64,000 nucleotides of DNA from NCBI GenBank assembly GCA_030159075.1, contig BROG01000077.1:1263001-1327000 (forward strand). Direction: 5' to 3'. The notes under the pieces were generated by a model. It was not told the DNA's origin. It was given only the letters and a program-made list of their open reading frames with translations, and ran no database searches. The translations under genes and the position numbers were made by a program. Positions 53,397-64,000 of the stretch are shown piece after piece (positions within the stretch are counted from its first letter, which is position 1; every line of letters begins with the position of its first letter). The stretch comes from Atrina japonica (Eukaryota > Mollusca > Bivalvia > Pterioida > Pinnidae).

Positions 53397-53690
53397 GAGC
53401 CGACCTGGCTCAGTCGGTAGCGTGCTCGACTCGTGATCGTGAGGCCGTGAATTTGAGTGCAGCTGGTGGCAGGTTGTTTTCCTGTCTTTCGGATGGGACA
53501 GTAAAAACCGACGTCCTGTGTCACAGTAGGTGTCGGCACATTAAAGAACCCTCACTGCTCAATGGCCGTAAGTGCTGAGCATAGGCCAAAATTTGAAGCC
53601 GTTCACCGGCAGTTGGTGACGTCTCCAGATGAGTAAAAGATTGCTGAGAGGGATGTTGAACAACAATAAACAAAAAAGCAAGTCTTAAGT
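53397..53690 (+). mobile_element. tRNA-derived SINE (type B), full length
   Basis: The tRNA-like head GCCGACCTGGCTCAGTCGGT (A box) and GTGAATTTGAGTGCAGC (decayed B box) is followed by the body GTCGGCACATTAAAGAACCC, ATAGGCCAAAATTTGAAGCC, TTGGTGACGTCTCCAGATGA, and the tail GTTGAACAACAATAAACAAA. It is the reference copy for 9393-9520 and 19082-19260. Confidence 0.88.
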
Positions 53691-54251
53691 CATAAGTCTT
53701 CCGTTAATTGACATTAAGACAAAACTTAGGACCGTCTTGTCAACACTATCTTTATTACGTTTTAAAGAATATTTGCACATTTTCAAATTTGATATTAATA
53801 GTTTATGAATATTTTACCTCCTTCATTTACAACGATTTACTATTACACATGCAACGATAACTTTGGTCTACCTACTGCCTCTTGCTCGTCAAAAAAAAAG
53901 ACAGCTCCTGATTGATTAGTAAGTCACAGGTCCAACTTCTTTGTAAAACTACCGCAAGTCGTATGTGGTCCTAAGAATAAATCTAAGATTTAAAACCGTA
54001 TAAAGACGAATCTTGTGGCCGACATTACAGTATTGACCATTCATTTCATTATTTCGATGGAGTAGGCGTATGTATATGAATTAATATGACACACGGGGTT
54101 TTTTTGTCACCCGAACTTAAGGTCAATTTTTTTTTATTTCTAAGGCAAATTAAAGATACCTTTAGAATTGTACTAAACCTTTGAATATGTCTTCTATTTC
54201 TTAGGTTTTTGTCAATTGACTGACATTTTAATCATTATTTACTATTTTAAA
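53691..54251. other. AT-rich sequence without recognised features
   Basis: Nothing supported. Confidence 0.45.
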
Positions 54252-54445
54252 CAGGGGCGCCAATGTCCGAGTGCTTAGAGCATCCTGTTGCAAACATAAA
54301 GTGTTATTTTGGGCCCTGCTGGAACTTAAGCTGAGTATGTGACCGTTTCCTGTGTACATTGTAACCAGGTTCCTTAACAATTAATAAAATCGGCCGTCAC
54401 CATATCACCATATATTTAAAATATTGTTGAGTTAGATATAAGTAA
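54252..54445 (+). mobile_element. tRNA-derived SINE (type A), decayed
   Basis: GGCGCCAATGTCCGAGTGCT, GGGCCCTGCTGGAACTTAAG, TGTAACCAGGTTCCTTAAC and AATCGGCCGTCACCATATCA follow the order of the 4711-4960 copy, with a decayed B box. Confidence 0.72.
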
Positions 54446-54459
54446 AGCTGAAGAAGTGT

Positions 54460-54645
54460 CGATGGGTGTTCGAAATTCGAGGTCTGTTAGAATACGACAA
54501 ATTACATATGCAAATGGTCTCAAAATGAAGGAAAATTGCGAATCCCAAAAGGGGTGGGACCAGATCTCCGGGAGATAATATACCGACCATAAAATTTCAA
54601 AATGTTGACATTAAACGTGATTCCTAATTTACTTGTGAAAGCAGT
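54460..54645 (-). mobile_element. Penelope-like fragment, internally deleted
   Basis: UTR sequence (GGGGTGGGACCAGATCTCCG) joins directly to sequence matching the end of the reverse transcriptase gene (ATACCGACCATAAAATTTC, compare 25937). Confidence 0.65.
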
Positions 54646-55123
<478 letters not shown>

Positions 55124-55299
55124 ATAGCTGTGCTTATATGATATATGTTAGAATATTCTTAAAGGCACTAAGATTCTAAATTTTATCTGGACTCTTTCGC
55201 AAAGGGTCAAGGACATACATCTATTTAAGCGTACATATTTCCTGAATCAATATTTAGAATGTTAACAGCGAACCTACAGCCCCCATTGGTATCGTCCTT

Positions 55300-57332
55300 G
55301 TAATTCTACACAATATTGTATCATAGCAACATTTGTGCAGAAGTGATCTGTATGAAAAAGATTCTTTGTTTTGGCGGTAAAGAGTCTTGCAAAACAAATA
55401 TTATAATCACGATTAACATGAAGTATTGCATAATTAACACACTTGCTTACATTAGAGCCAAAACGTCTGTGCAAGTCACAGTACAAGCGATAGAGATCCT
55501 GCCTACAGAAGAAACCGCATTTGCCTGCACTGAAACCAGTGTAGTATTTGCTATAAATCGTACATCTCGCTTTCGTCTGCTGTGACACGATACAAGAATT
55601 GTCATCGGTTGTACCTATACTGTATTTTCAGCCTTCAATAACATAATACAACATATGGCAATGGTTTCACCTATACAGCAACTGTCTGCAGTCTATACAG
55701 CAACTGTCTGCAGTGACATAAAACAATAAATTGCAACGGTCGCACCTATACAGCATCTGTCTGCAGCGACACAATACAAAACTTGGCAACGGTTGCATCT
55801 ATACAGCATCTGTCTGCAGCGACATAATACAACACTTGGCAACGGTCGCACCTATACAGCATCTGTCTGCAGCGACACAGTACAATACATAGCAACGGTC
55901 GCATCTATACAAGATCTGTCTGTATCCACACAATACAACACTTGGCAACGGTTGAACCTATACAGCATCTGTCTGCAGCGACACAGTACAATACATAGCA
56001 ACGGTCGCACCTATACAACATCTGTCTGCAGCGACACAGTACAATACATAGCAACGGTCGCACCTATACAACATCTGTCTGCAGCGACACAATACAACAC
56101 TTGGCAACGGTCGCACCTATACAGCATCTGTCTGCAGCGACACAATACAATAAATGGCAACGGTCGCACCTATACAGCATCTGTCTGCAGCGACACAGTA
56201 CAATACATAGCAACGGTCGCACCTATACAACATCTTTCTGCATCGACACAATACAACACGTGGAAACGGTCGCACCTATACAGCAACTGTCTGCAGCGAC
56301 ACAGTACAATACATAGCAACGGTCGCACCTATACAACTCTGTCTGCATCGACACAATACAACACTTGGAAACGGTTGCACCTATACAACATCTGTCTGCA
56401 GCGACACAGTACAATACATAGCAACGGTCGCACCTATACAACATCTGTCTGCATCGACACAATACAACACGTGGAAACGGTCGCACCTATACAGCATCTG
56501 TCTGCAGCGACATAATACAACACTTGGAAACGGTCACACCTTTACAGCATCTGTCTGCATCGACACAATACAACACTTTGAAACGGTTGCACCTATACAA
56601 CATCTGTCTGCAGCGACACAGTACAATACATAGCAACGGTCGCACCTATACAACATCTGTCTGCATCGACACAATACAACACGTGGAAACGGTCGCACCT
56701 ATACAGCATCTGTCTGCAGCGACACAATACAACACTTGGCAACGGTCGCACCTATACAGCATCTGTCTGCATCGACACAATACAATAAATGGCAACGGTC
56801 GCACCTATACAACATCTTTCTGCATCGACACAATACAACACGTGGAAACGGTCGCACCTATACAGCAACTGTCTGCAGCGACACAGTACAATACATAGCA
56901 ACGGTCGCACCTAAACAACTCTGTCTGCATCGACACAATACAACACTTGGAAACGGTTGCACCTATACAACATCTGTCTGCAGCGACACAGTACAATACA
57001 TAGTAATGGTCGCACCTATACAACATCTGTCTGCATCGACACAATACAACACGTGGAAACGGTCGCACCTATACAGCATCTGTCTGCATCGACATAATAC
57101 AACACTTGGAAACGGTCGCACCTTTACAGCATCTGTCTGCATCGACACAATACAACACTTTGAAACGGTCGCACCTATACAACATCTGTCTGCAGCGACA
57201 CTATACAATACATAGCAACGGTCGCACCTATACAACATCTGTCTGCAGCGACACAATACAACACTTGGAAACGGTCGCACCTATACAGCATCTGTCTGCA
57301 GCGACACAGTACAATACATAGCAACGGTCGCA
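55300..57332. repeat. 53-bp satellite/minisatellite with higher-order structure
   Basis: About 31 homogeneous copies from about 55650 of a unit such as CAACGGTCGCACCTATACAA, CATCTGTCTGCAGCGACACA, GTACAATACATAG. Copies to the left of 55650 are badly decayed. Three unit types recur (ending CTTGG, CATAG or CGTGG; GCAGCGAC or GCATCGAC). The block 56223-56804 recurs at 56805 with an offset of 582 bases, i.e. 11 units. Because 53 is not a multiple of three, open frames repeat every 53 codons; they are by-products. Confidence 0.95.
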
Positions 57333-57413
57333 ATATACTAAATACTACTTCTGCATTTAGTGCTCATTTGATAATTCCACTATATATTACGTCACAGTTT
57401 ATTTTAATTGCAG

Positions 57414-57594
57414 TTGCGTCATATGCAAATGACATCAGTTATGCCCGGTGAATTAATAAGAAATGAAGTGTGTATAAAAAGTTACATTTTTAATGATAGA
57501 ATTGCTTTATATGTCCTACCAAATGGACAGCCATACAGATATAAAATTAACATTTTTCTCAAAAATAATTTAATAACGGTCAAACAAACACTGT
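57414..57594 (+). CDS. Candidate internal exon, possibly doublecortin-like
   Basis: An acceptor (TTTTAATTGCAG) and a consensus donor (TGT/GTAAGT) bound 181 bases open in phase 0 and leaving in phase 1. The 60 residues include RIALYVLPNGQPYRYKINIF and NNLITVKQTL. The pattern of an NG turn, a basic strand and a following 'sf..LL'-like helix is loosely reminiscent of a doublecortin (DCX) repeat, but this is a weak guess. It starts only about 80 bases after the 53-bp satellite. No neighbouring exons of the same protein are recognised apart from a phase-compatible candidate at 60022. Confidence 0.35.
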
Positions 57595-57949
57595 GTAAGT
57601 TATAAATTCATAAGTCCAAGCTCACATCTTCCTGTTTTGTAATTTTCTGTCCAAAATTCTGTTATGGACTTAAAATTTCTTTTGTTTTCGTCGGTTAAAT
57701 CTAGAAAGGTCATCCCGGAATATTCTATTTTCAGGAAATCTATTATTTTCGTTTACTCCAATTTAGTCCATTCTGTTTCCGAAGCGAGATCATTTCCTCA
57801 ATGCTTCCATTTAGAACAGAAAGTGAAAATTTAGTTAAATTTCATGTATTATCCGGTTATTGTGTATCAAACATGTATTAATGATCTGATCTCAGACACA
57901 TGGAATTGTATTGAATAGACAGTTTATAGTGTATTAAAAGACATTGGCT

Positions 57950-58110
57950 AATAAGATTGTATTGCCCTGTATTGAAAGCAATACAATACTTGCCAACGAT
58001 AACATCTGTACAACAATTATCAAAGGTAGCACGTATACCAAATTTACAAACAGTAACACCAAATCCACATTTGCCTGCTGTGGTATCGATACTGCTTTCT
58101 TCCTTCCTAA
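57950..58110. repeat. Possible decayed 53-bp repeat copies
   Basis: AATACAATACTTGCCAACGA, TAACATCTGTACAACA and GTAGCACGTATACC resemble the satellite unit, separated from the main array by about 600 bases. Confidence 0.4.
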
Positions 58111-59054
58111 ATGTCCACTTGGGCTTATTAAGAAAGTCTCTGGTGTTATCGTGCTTATGTTGGACACTGTCAAACTGCTCAACAAGAGTGTTGGTTCAAT
58201 GTTGTTAAATGATAAAGTCCAGAGACAAAGTAAAGACCATTACAACCGTACTCATGTCAAGTATTTATCCCCAGGGTTTAGTTACTGACCCATGGGAACT
58301 CTCTTGAACAATTCTAGATTTTATTTTTTCTTCATAGAACATATAATTACATTTGGGTTTCATACTTCAAGGAAGATATATTCAATCAATTTTGACTAAT
58401 GAACTGTATTGTTGCGATTAAATACGATTATTATATCAATAATACTAGGTGTGTGACAAAGATTGTGAAATAAACAGATCTAGAGAAAAACATCAACAGA
58501 ACTTCTGACTCCGGTGGTTACTCAAACTCAGAATACACTCTTAATTGTATTAATCATGAAATAAATCACGTTTTTCAAGTGTCGGGGGAGAAAAAAAGAT
58601 AGTATTTTAAGACAAGATCTGTGCATTCATCAGATATTTCCTGAATTAACGAAATATACGTTTAATTTTTGCATAAATTTAGTTCGTCTTACAGTTCAGT
58701 TATAAAAAAAGTCTATTTACCGTCACTACGTTCTCGCATCTAGCAGTAAATTATCTGTGGATATAAAGATTTAGCCTATCGCTCTCAGCATTGCACACAT
58801 TCAGTCGTTCAGTGTATTCTCCCTAGATATATGTTAATATTAATAAATACTATAACATTTCACACATCAGCGTGTTGTTATTCATCATTGAGTTACTACA
58901 AAAAATAGAAGTATATTTCGAAAATATTTTTTGTTTTATTTAAAAGTTTTTGCTTTTTAAGTACATAAAGCAAAACATTTTATCATTACGAAAAACCTGA
59001 GTTTCAATAAATCTTAACTTTCTTGTGGATTTATGTCAATGCAGTGATGGTACT
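58111..59054. other. AT-rich sequence without recognised features
   Basis: Nothing supported. Confidence 0.45.
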
Positions 59055-59164
59055 TTAACGTACATAAATATCGTAACATAGAAACTCTTTTACTACATCT
59101 GGATAGGGCTTGACGGAGAAAGAACCAACTTTCAGCTTGTGATACAATTTGTTTGAAATGATTT
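59055..59164 (-). CDS. Candidate terminal exon, unknown protein
   Basis: An acceptor (GTTTTACAG) is followed by an open frame ending in TAA at 59055-59057: IISNKLYHKLKVGSFSVKPY, then PDVVKEFLCYDIYVR. It looks protein-like, but a second frame over the same bases is also open, so chance is possible. Nothing recognisable was found on the minus strand upstream, where the (TAG)n block lies. Family unknown. Confidence 0.25.
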
Positions 59165-59344
59165 CTGTAAAACAATAAAAACGTTATATTCTACATGTTG
59201 AATAATGAAAAGTAAATTTTAAAATCATATACAATTATATGATATAAAATCATATACAATTATATGATCTAAAATCATTTTTATAACTTATGAACAACAT
59301 TTGTACCATTTAAAAATATAGATAAAAGAAACCCAAGTAGTAAT

Positions 59345-59390
59345 AATTAATTGGCAGTAGTAGTAGAAGTAGTAGTAGTAGAAGTTGTAC

Positions 59391-59434
<44 letters not shown>

Positions 59435-59529
59435 ATAGTAGTAGTAGTGGTGGTAGTAGTAGTAGTAATAGTAGTTGTAGAAGTAGTAGTAGTAATAGAA
59501 GTAGTAGTAGTAGTAGTTATAGTAGTAGC

Positions 59530-59564
<35 letters not shown>

Positions 59565-59813
59565 CAGTAGTAGTAGTAGTAGTAGTAGTAGCAGCAGCTG
59601 TAGTAGTAGTAGCAGTAGTAGTAGTAGTGGTAGTAGTAGCAGAAGTAGTAGTTGTTGTTGTTGTTGTTGTTGTTGTGGCAGAGTAGTAGTTGTTGTTTTT
59701 GTAGTAGTAGTAATAGTAGTAGTAGCTATAGTAGTAGTGATAGTGATAGCAGTTGTAAAAGTAGTAGTAGTACTACTACTAGTAGTCGTAGTAGTAGTAG
59801 TAGTAGTAGTAGC

Positions 59814-59886
<73 letters not shown>

Positions 59887-59905
59887 ATGGTGGTGATGGT
59901 AGCTG
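59345..59905. repeat. (TAG)n microsatellite block
   Basis: About 560 bases of GTA/TAG triplets with scattered (TTG)n and AGC variants. The valine-, serine- and leucine-rich open frames over it are artefacts. Confidence 0.97.
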
Positions 59906-60021
59906 TAGGTAGGTCACCTATTTGGACATATATTGACGTGTTAAGTGTAAAGTGGTTAAAATCTCGGGATATTATAATTACTATAATATTTTCATCACAT
60001 CCCTTGCTCTCCCTACTTTAG

Positions 60022-60137
60022 GTTTTATTTTACCTCAAGTGTCATCAGGTACAGAAGATTTGTCTTACCTGTCTCGACAGGTAGAGCAAATCGATTCCGA
60101 TCAATCATTGATCGCCAAGTTTCTAATAAAGACTTAA
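60022..60137 (+). CDS. Candidate terminal exon, unknown protein
   Basis: A strong pyrimidine tract and acceptor (CTCTCCCTACTTTAG) are followed by an open stretch ending in TAA at 60135-60137. It enters in phase 1 and encodes FILPQVSSGTEDLSYLSRQV, then EQIDSDQSLIAKFLIKT. Composition is protein-like, with an acidic amphipathic stretch. The phase fits the candidate exon at 57414-57594, but other exons could lie between. An AATAAA sits just before the stop. A perfect 8-bp-arm inverted repeat (TACCTGTC-TC-GACAGGTA) lies inside. Family unknown. Confidence 0.28.
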
Positions 60138-60700
60138 TACAGAAAGATAGAAAATTCTCCGAGATAAAGATGTATGTGAATGCCATTTAGAGAAGATATA
60201 TGTCTTTTAAAGAATTTTGGTATGTTTATCAAATATCAGAAATCCTAGATTGTTCTTATTGCTAAAAGGAAAAGAGTTGCAAGACAACTTTCTTTGTAAC
60301 TGAATTAAGAATTTCCGTGATTTGTTTTTAAAAAACACATAGTGTTATGGATGTGTAGGGCATAAATGTTTAGAGGTTTATCTTTAAAATGTTCTAAACA
60401 CCCAGATTCTATTTACTTGTAAAATTAAAACAGTTTTCAATGATTGAGTTACATGAAAGACGCGTTAATTAACTGTTTTGATCAAAGTATGGCAATACAA
60501 AATTAAAACTAGAAACATGTATGTACATATCACTTGCATCAAAAGTGTACTTGTGTGATAAAGTCGAATAATACTAATCAAGGTAACAGCTTTTAACTGC
60601 AAATCAGTTGAAAAGTGAAAATTTCATTTTGTCACATAAATGATGTATCCGTCTCTTTATACTAAATTATTTTTTTACAAGTTTTCGTGCATGTGGTCGA
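60138..60700. other. AT-rich sequence without recognised features
   Basis: Nothing supported. Confidence 0.45.
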
Positions 60701-60702
60701 AA

Positions 60703-61048
60703 TGGGTATTAGCTGTGTTTTGTTCTTCAAAATATATTTTTTACTTTTTAGATTGATGTACAAATACAAAAAGAAATGTACACAAACATACACATTTTTG
60801 AATTCCAATATATTCTGTGGAAATTTGCTTGAAAATCCCAGTTGGCAATTATTGGTTTGCAAATGATTAATTCGACCTTAGTATTTGTTAATTCATACGA
60901 CACTGGACCTGACCATATTTTCACAAAATATATAGGAATACACGACCTTTTATGCCTGTGTATATATCTTATTTGTTATTGTACATCAGTCTAAGTGCAT
61001 GTAGTAACAAACAAAAATCCTTTTGGAAAACAACTTATGTCCCTTTGA
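60703..61048. mobile_element. piggyBac-like MITE (354-bp family), copy 3
   Basis: It shares GGTATTAGCTGTGTTTTG, TTCACAAAATATA, TTTATGCCTGTGTATA and TTGTTATTGTACATCA with copies 1 and 2, in the same order. The right terminus (TATGTCCCTTTGACG) is decayed and the flanking TTAA is lost. Confidence 0.7.
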
Positions 61049-62950
61049 CGTTAGGGTTTATAAAGGACTCGCATAGAAACTTAAACACTATTCACCATGC
61101 TGCGTCGTATTTGTGGACAAAAATAAAAGCAATACAATGAATGCTATTTTTAGCCAATAAGAACGAATTATAATAGAAAAAGTGATATCTAGACATTTAC
61201 AAAGTTTTCTCAATGAGTTTCATTAATTGGTTAAAGATACATTCTAGACTTGTACAAAACAGCAATGTAACTGTGTGTATATATATCCATTACATTTAAC
61301 TGATAAATCGATCAAAATGCTACTGAAGTGAAATAAATTGAGGATTGCAAAACTACTAGTAACTTCAAGAAAGTAAACAAAATGTTTAAATTTCTTTCTA
61401 AGAAGTGTGCAAATGCAGTTCCCTATAGACTATTATGAAAGAGTTAATTGTTTAGTCATACTGAAATGCTGATATGTCCCGTATTAGTATGTGCGTGACA
61501 GAAATCACTTGATTCGTCTGAATGCAAGACAACGGCAAGACCGAATTGATACTTGTGTAGTTTATCGATTAGTTTTCTAATACAGTTTGTTCTATTTGAA
61601 ACTCGTTTTATTTTCTAACACCTCTGGGATGTCATATTGTAACCTGTATATACCCAAGTTTATTTATATTATGGTATTTCCTATTGTGTAGGATCAATCC
61701 ATTATGACAATCTGGGGTTGAGAAGATTATCTAAGAGTATAAGTTAACAAGGAACCACTATCAAAGGCCTACTCGTGTTGAGCATCCACCTCGCAAGTGG
61801 GAAGGTTAGGGTTGGATAACAGATATCGATCACAACTGAGACGTCTTTAAAATGCTTTTTTTCTTTCACCAAGTTGGTTTAAAAGTATATAGTCGATCAG
61901 ATGAGAATATAGACTGAACTCTTTGTCAGAAAAGGCTAATACCCATTAAGTCCAGGCAGTTTTCATAGAAAAAGACAAAGTTATGTGGCCTTGTCCTAAC
62001 GCTGAAAAGTTCTCCAGATACAGGGAAAATGCGTGTATGGGACATGAATACCATCATTTACATCAGCTGCATTTTGTATGATACTTCAAAGTTGACCCAT
62101 ACACAATTCGCATTTCCCATTGCTAACTACCCCCATGGTACCTGCTCGCACCTCTGGATTTTTCCAAGATATATGTTTGTTCAATAGTCCCTAAGTATGC
62201 TGTCTGTGGTTTTTTCTAACGAATAACCATTTGTTGTCTATGTTTTTCTACTGAAACTAGCTTTAATAGATGTTCACTTATCTACATATATATAACACAG
62301 ATATCATTACAACAACATCAGTTTGATATTTGAAAACGATGTAGCCCTGGTGATTACTGTACATAAAAGACTGCTCTTTAGCGCTGTAGGTTATCGCAAC
62401 ATAGCGCGCCGTTGTTATAGGGAGCAATTATCTTTATTTTAGCTAATGGACTGATAGAGGAAAAGAACAGTCACGTAATGATAAGACAATATCTGTACAT
62501 TTTAACAGGTAATTCCAAATTAATAAACATGTCACTCGCTATCACACAATACTGTTTATAATGTGAGCAAGATTTATAGCAGGCAGATGTACCACTCTGG
62601 AATGATAGATAGAGAGCTATTTCCTGACCAATGCAGTCTATTAGGAATGACCAGAGGTATTCTGTTTACTTCCTTTAAGCTCTGTGACCGATCGCCCATT
62701 TCAGCTTTGTTATGGTGGGTGTTTATCTCTAAATATACGTAACATTATGCCTGTATGACAAAAAAACTTTTCCATAAGTGAAACCTGTGTGTGCTGCTTA
62801 GTTTGGTATTAATACGAGTGTGATATTCTGTATGGGGTTCACAGTGGAAGCTATTTATTTTCACATTTGTATTACTCCCACACAAAGCATCAGACATAGG
62901 TATACTTCATTGGAAATATCTTATTTTTCTATAAGCATGATACAAGGTAC
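61049..62950. other. AT-rich sequence without recognised features
   Basis: No exon or repeat family recognised on either strand. Confidence 0.45.
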
Positions 62951-62954
62951 ATTA

Positions 62955-63305
62955 CGAACTACGCGAAAAAAGGCGTTATAACGACATATGAAAATCTATA
63001 TCACGCGAAAAAAGGCGTTATTACGACTTTTGAAAGGCGATATTACGCGAAAAAAGGCATTATAACGACTATTGACAGGCATTACTATGCAAAATATGAC
63101 TTTTAAATGGCGTTATCAAGTATGAAAAGTCGTTATAACGACTGGTGTTATTGTGCGAAAAAAGGTTATAACGACTTTTAAAAGGTGTTATTGATATTTT
63201 TTCAAGGCATAATTACGACTTTTGAAATGCGTTATAACGCGAAAAAGGCGTTGTAACGACTTTTGAAAGGTGTTATTACAACTTTTGAAATGCGTTATAA
63301 CTGGA
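62955..63305. repeat. Degenerate minisatellite with CGTTATAACG palindromes
   Basis: About eight imperfect units of roughly 40 bases: GCGAAAAAAGGCGTTATAAC, GACTTTTGAAAGGCGTTAT. The palindrome CGTTATAACG recurs in most units. Confidence 0.85.
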
Positions 63306-64000
63306 AAAAAGCTGCAAGGCTATGTTTAGCCAAACATCTGAGGCAAATCTTTTGCAAATCCATTCGTGAATTTTGGAAATTTCAAAATCCACCAAAAATC
63401 CACAAAAAGCGTGGTTTGATAATTTACAAATTATCAATTTGTTAGGCCAGGTCTCAAAATCCACATGAAAACAACACCGAAAGAAAATATACCACTACCG
63501 CCCTCAACAAAAAATGCCCCACAGACTTGACATAGAAATACCAAAATGTAGTCATCTCTAGCGTTTGTAAATTCCCAACCTTGTGTCAAATTTCATGCAA
63601 GTCTGTCAATTTGTTGTTCTTAACGCTTGTTCATTGTAATCATTCATGGCAAAAACCAACGAGAAGAGGTTTTTAAACATTAGAAACCTTGACCTAGCAT
63701 AACCAAAAGATTATGAGCGTTAGGGCATTTCAACTCCAACAATTCAGCTGGACTACATGTATATGAAAATCCGTCAATTAATTTGTCCATTTCTTAAAAT
63801 CCTAAAAAATCTTGTGTTTACACAAATAATAAACCCCAGACTTAATAAAGAATCCCCCAATTTTAAAAATCTCTGTCAATTTTTTTAATTCCCAAATATA
63901 GGCCAAATGTCATACACATCCTACGAGTTATTATATTTTGTTCACAGACAAACAAGAAATGACATTTTGAATAAACACACAAACAATTTTGGTCAATTCC
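63306..64000. other. Possible unclassified interspersed repeat
   Basis: Phrases such as GTCAAATTTCATGCAAGTCT, AAATCCGTCAATTAATTTGT and GGCCAAATGTCATACACATC look like diverged copies of one internal motif, but no termini or coding regions were found. Confidence 0.3.

Noticed and set aside
55274..55588. Minus-strand open frame of 104 codons
   Set aside because: Covers the decayed edge of the 53-bp satellite and matches no family.
55793..57321. Open frames of up to 240 codons in the 53-bp array
   Set aside because: Periodic by-products of the satellite, present on both strands; no start or splice support.
57934..58288. Three overlapping open frames of 83-114 codons
   Set aside because: Open in several frames on both strands over probable decayed satellite; no protein signal.
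59351..59917. Valine-, serine- and leucine-rich open frames of up to 111 codons
   Set aside because: They are translations of a (TAG)n microsatellite; no complexity or gene signals.

Overview
The window is AT-rich, intron-bearing eukaryotic DNA from an invertebrate, most probably a bivalve or related mollusc. That reading rests on tRNA-derived SINEs, a Penelope-type reverse transcriptase of a kind common in marine invertebrates, TTA-microsatellite elements with tandem cores like the 'pearl'/Helentron elements described from bivalves, and very long AT, GT and trinucleotide microsatellites. Species assignment is inference; no RNA gene or whole gene fixes it.

One protein gene is well supported. 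On the minus strand, six exons between 19405 and 6587 splice in perfect phase into the three-immunoglobulin-domain part and C-terminus of a lachesin/DIP/IgLON-type neural cell-adhesion protein. The 5' exon or exons with the signal peptide were not found. Its introns hold a LINE fragment, several SINEs, small TTAA- and TA-type MITEs and (AT)n blocks. Four short candidate exons elsewhere (23527-23565, 57414-57594, 59055-59164, 60022-60137) have splice-like edges but no recognised family.

Layout: 1-6.5 kb, microsatellites, a TTAA MITE, a SINE cluster and a foldback element; 6.6-19.4 kb, the lachesin-like gene; 19.4-24 kb, SINE and hairpin elements and (AT)n; 24.1-25.0 kb, a 33-bp minisatellite; 25.7-28.1 kb, a decayed Penelope-like retroelement; 28-35 kb, mostly unique AT-rich DNA with two piggyBac-like MITEs and microsatellites; 35.2-47.2 kb, a 12-kb head-to-tail train of Helentron-like elements built from about 144-bp units; 47.2-55.1 kb, microsatellites, SINE and Penelope fragments; 55.3-57.3 kb, a 53-bp satellite with an 11-unit higher-order repeat; 57.4-64 kb, candidate exons, a (TAG)n block, a third piggyBac-like MITE and a short minisatellite.

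The most interesting structure is the 12-kb train. Each roughly nucleosome-length unit carries closely spaced TCAAGGTCA motifs (the extended half-site bound by ERR and NR5A nuclear receptors in other animals), its elements end in a hairpin followed by CTAG with a compensatory stem change between copies, and the whole block is bracketed by a 27-bp direct repeat. Poly-C runs and homopolymer indels in the same block suggest part of it may be poorly resolved assembly.
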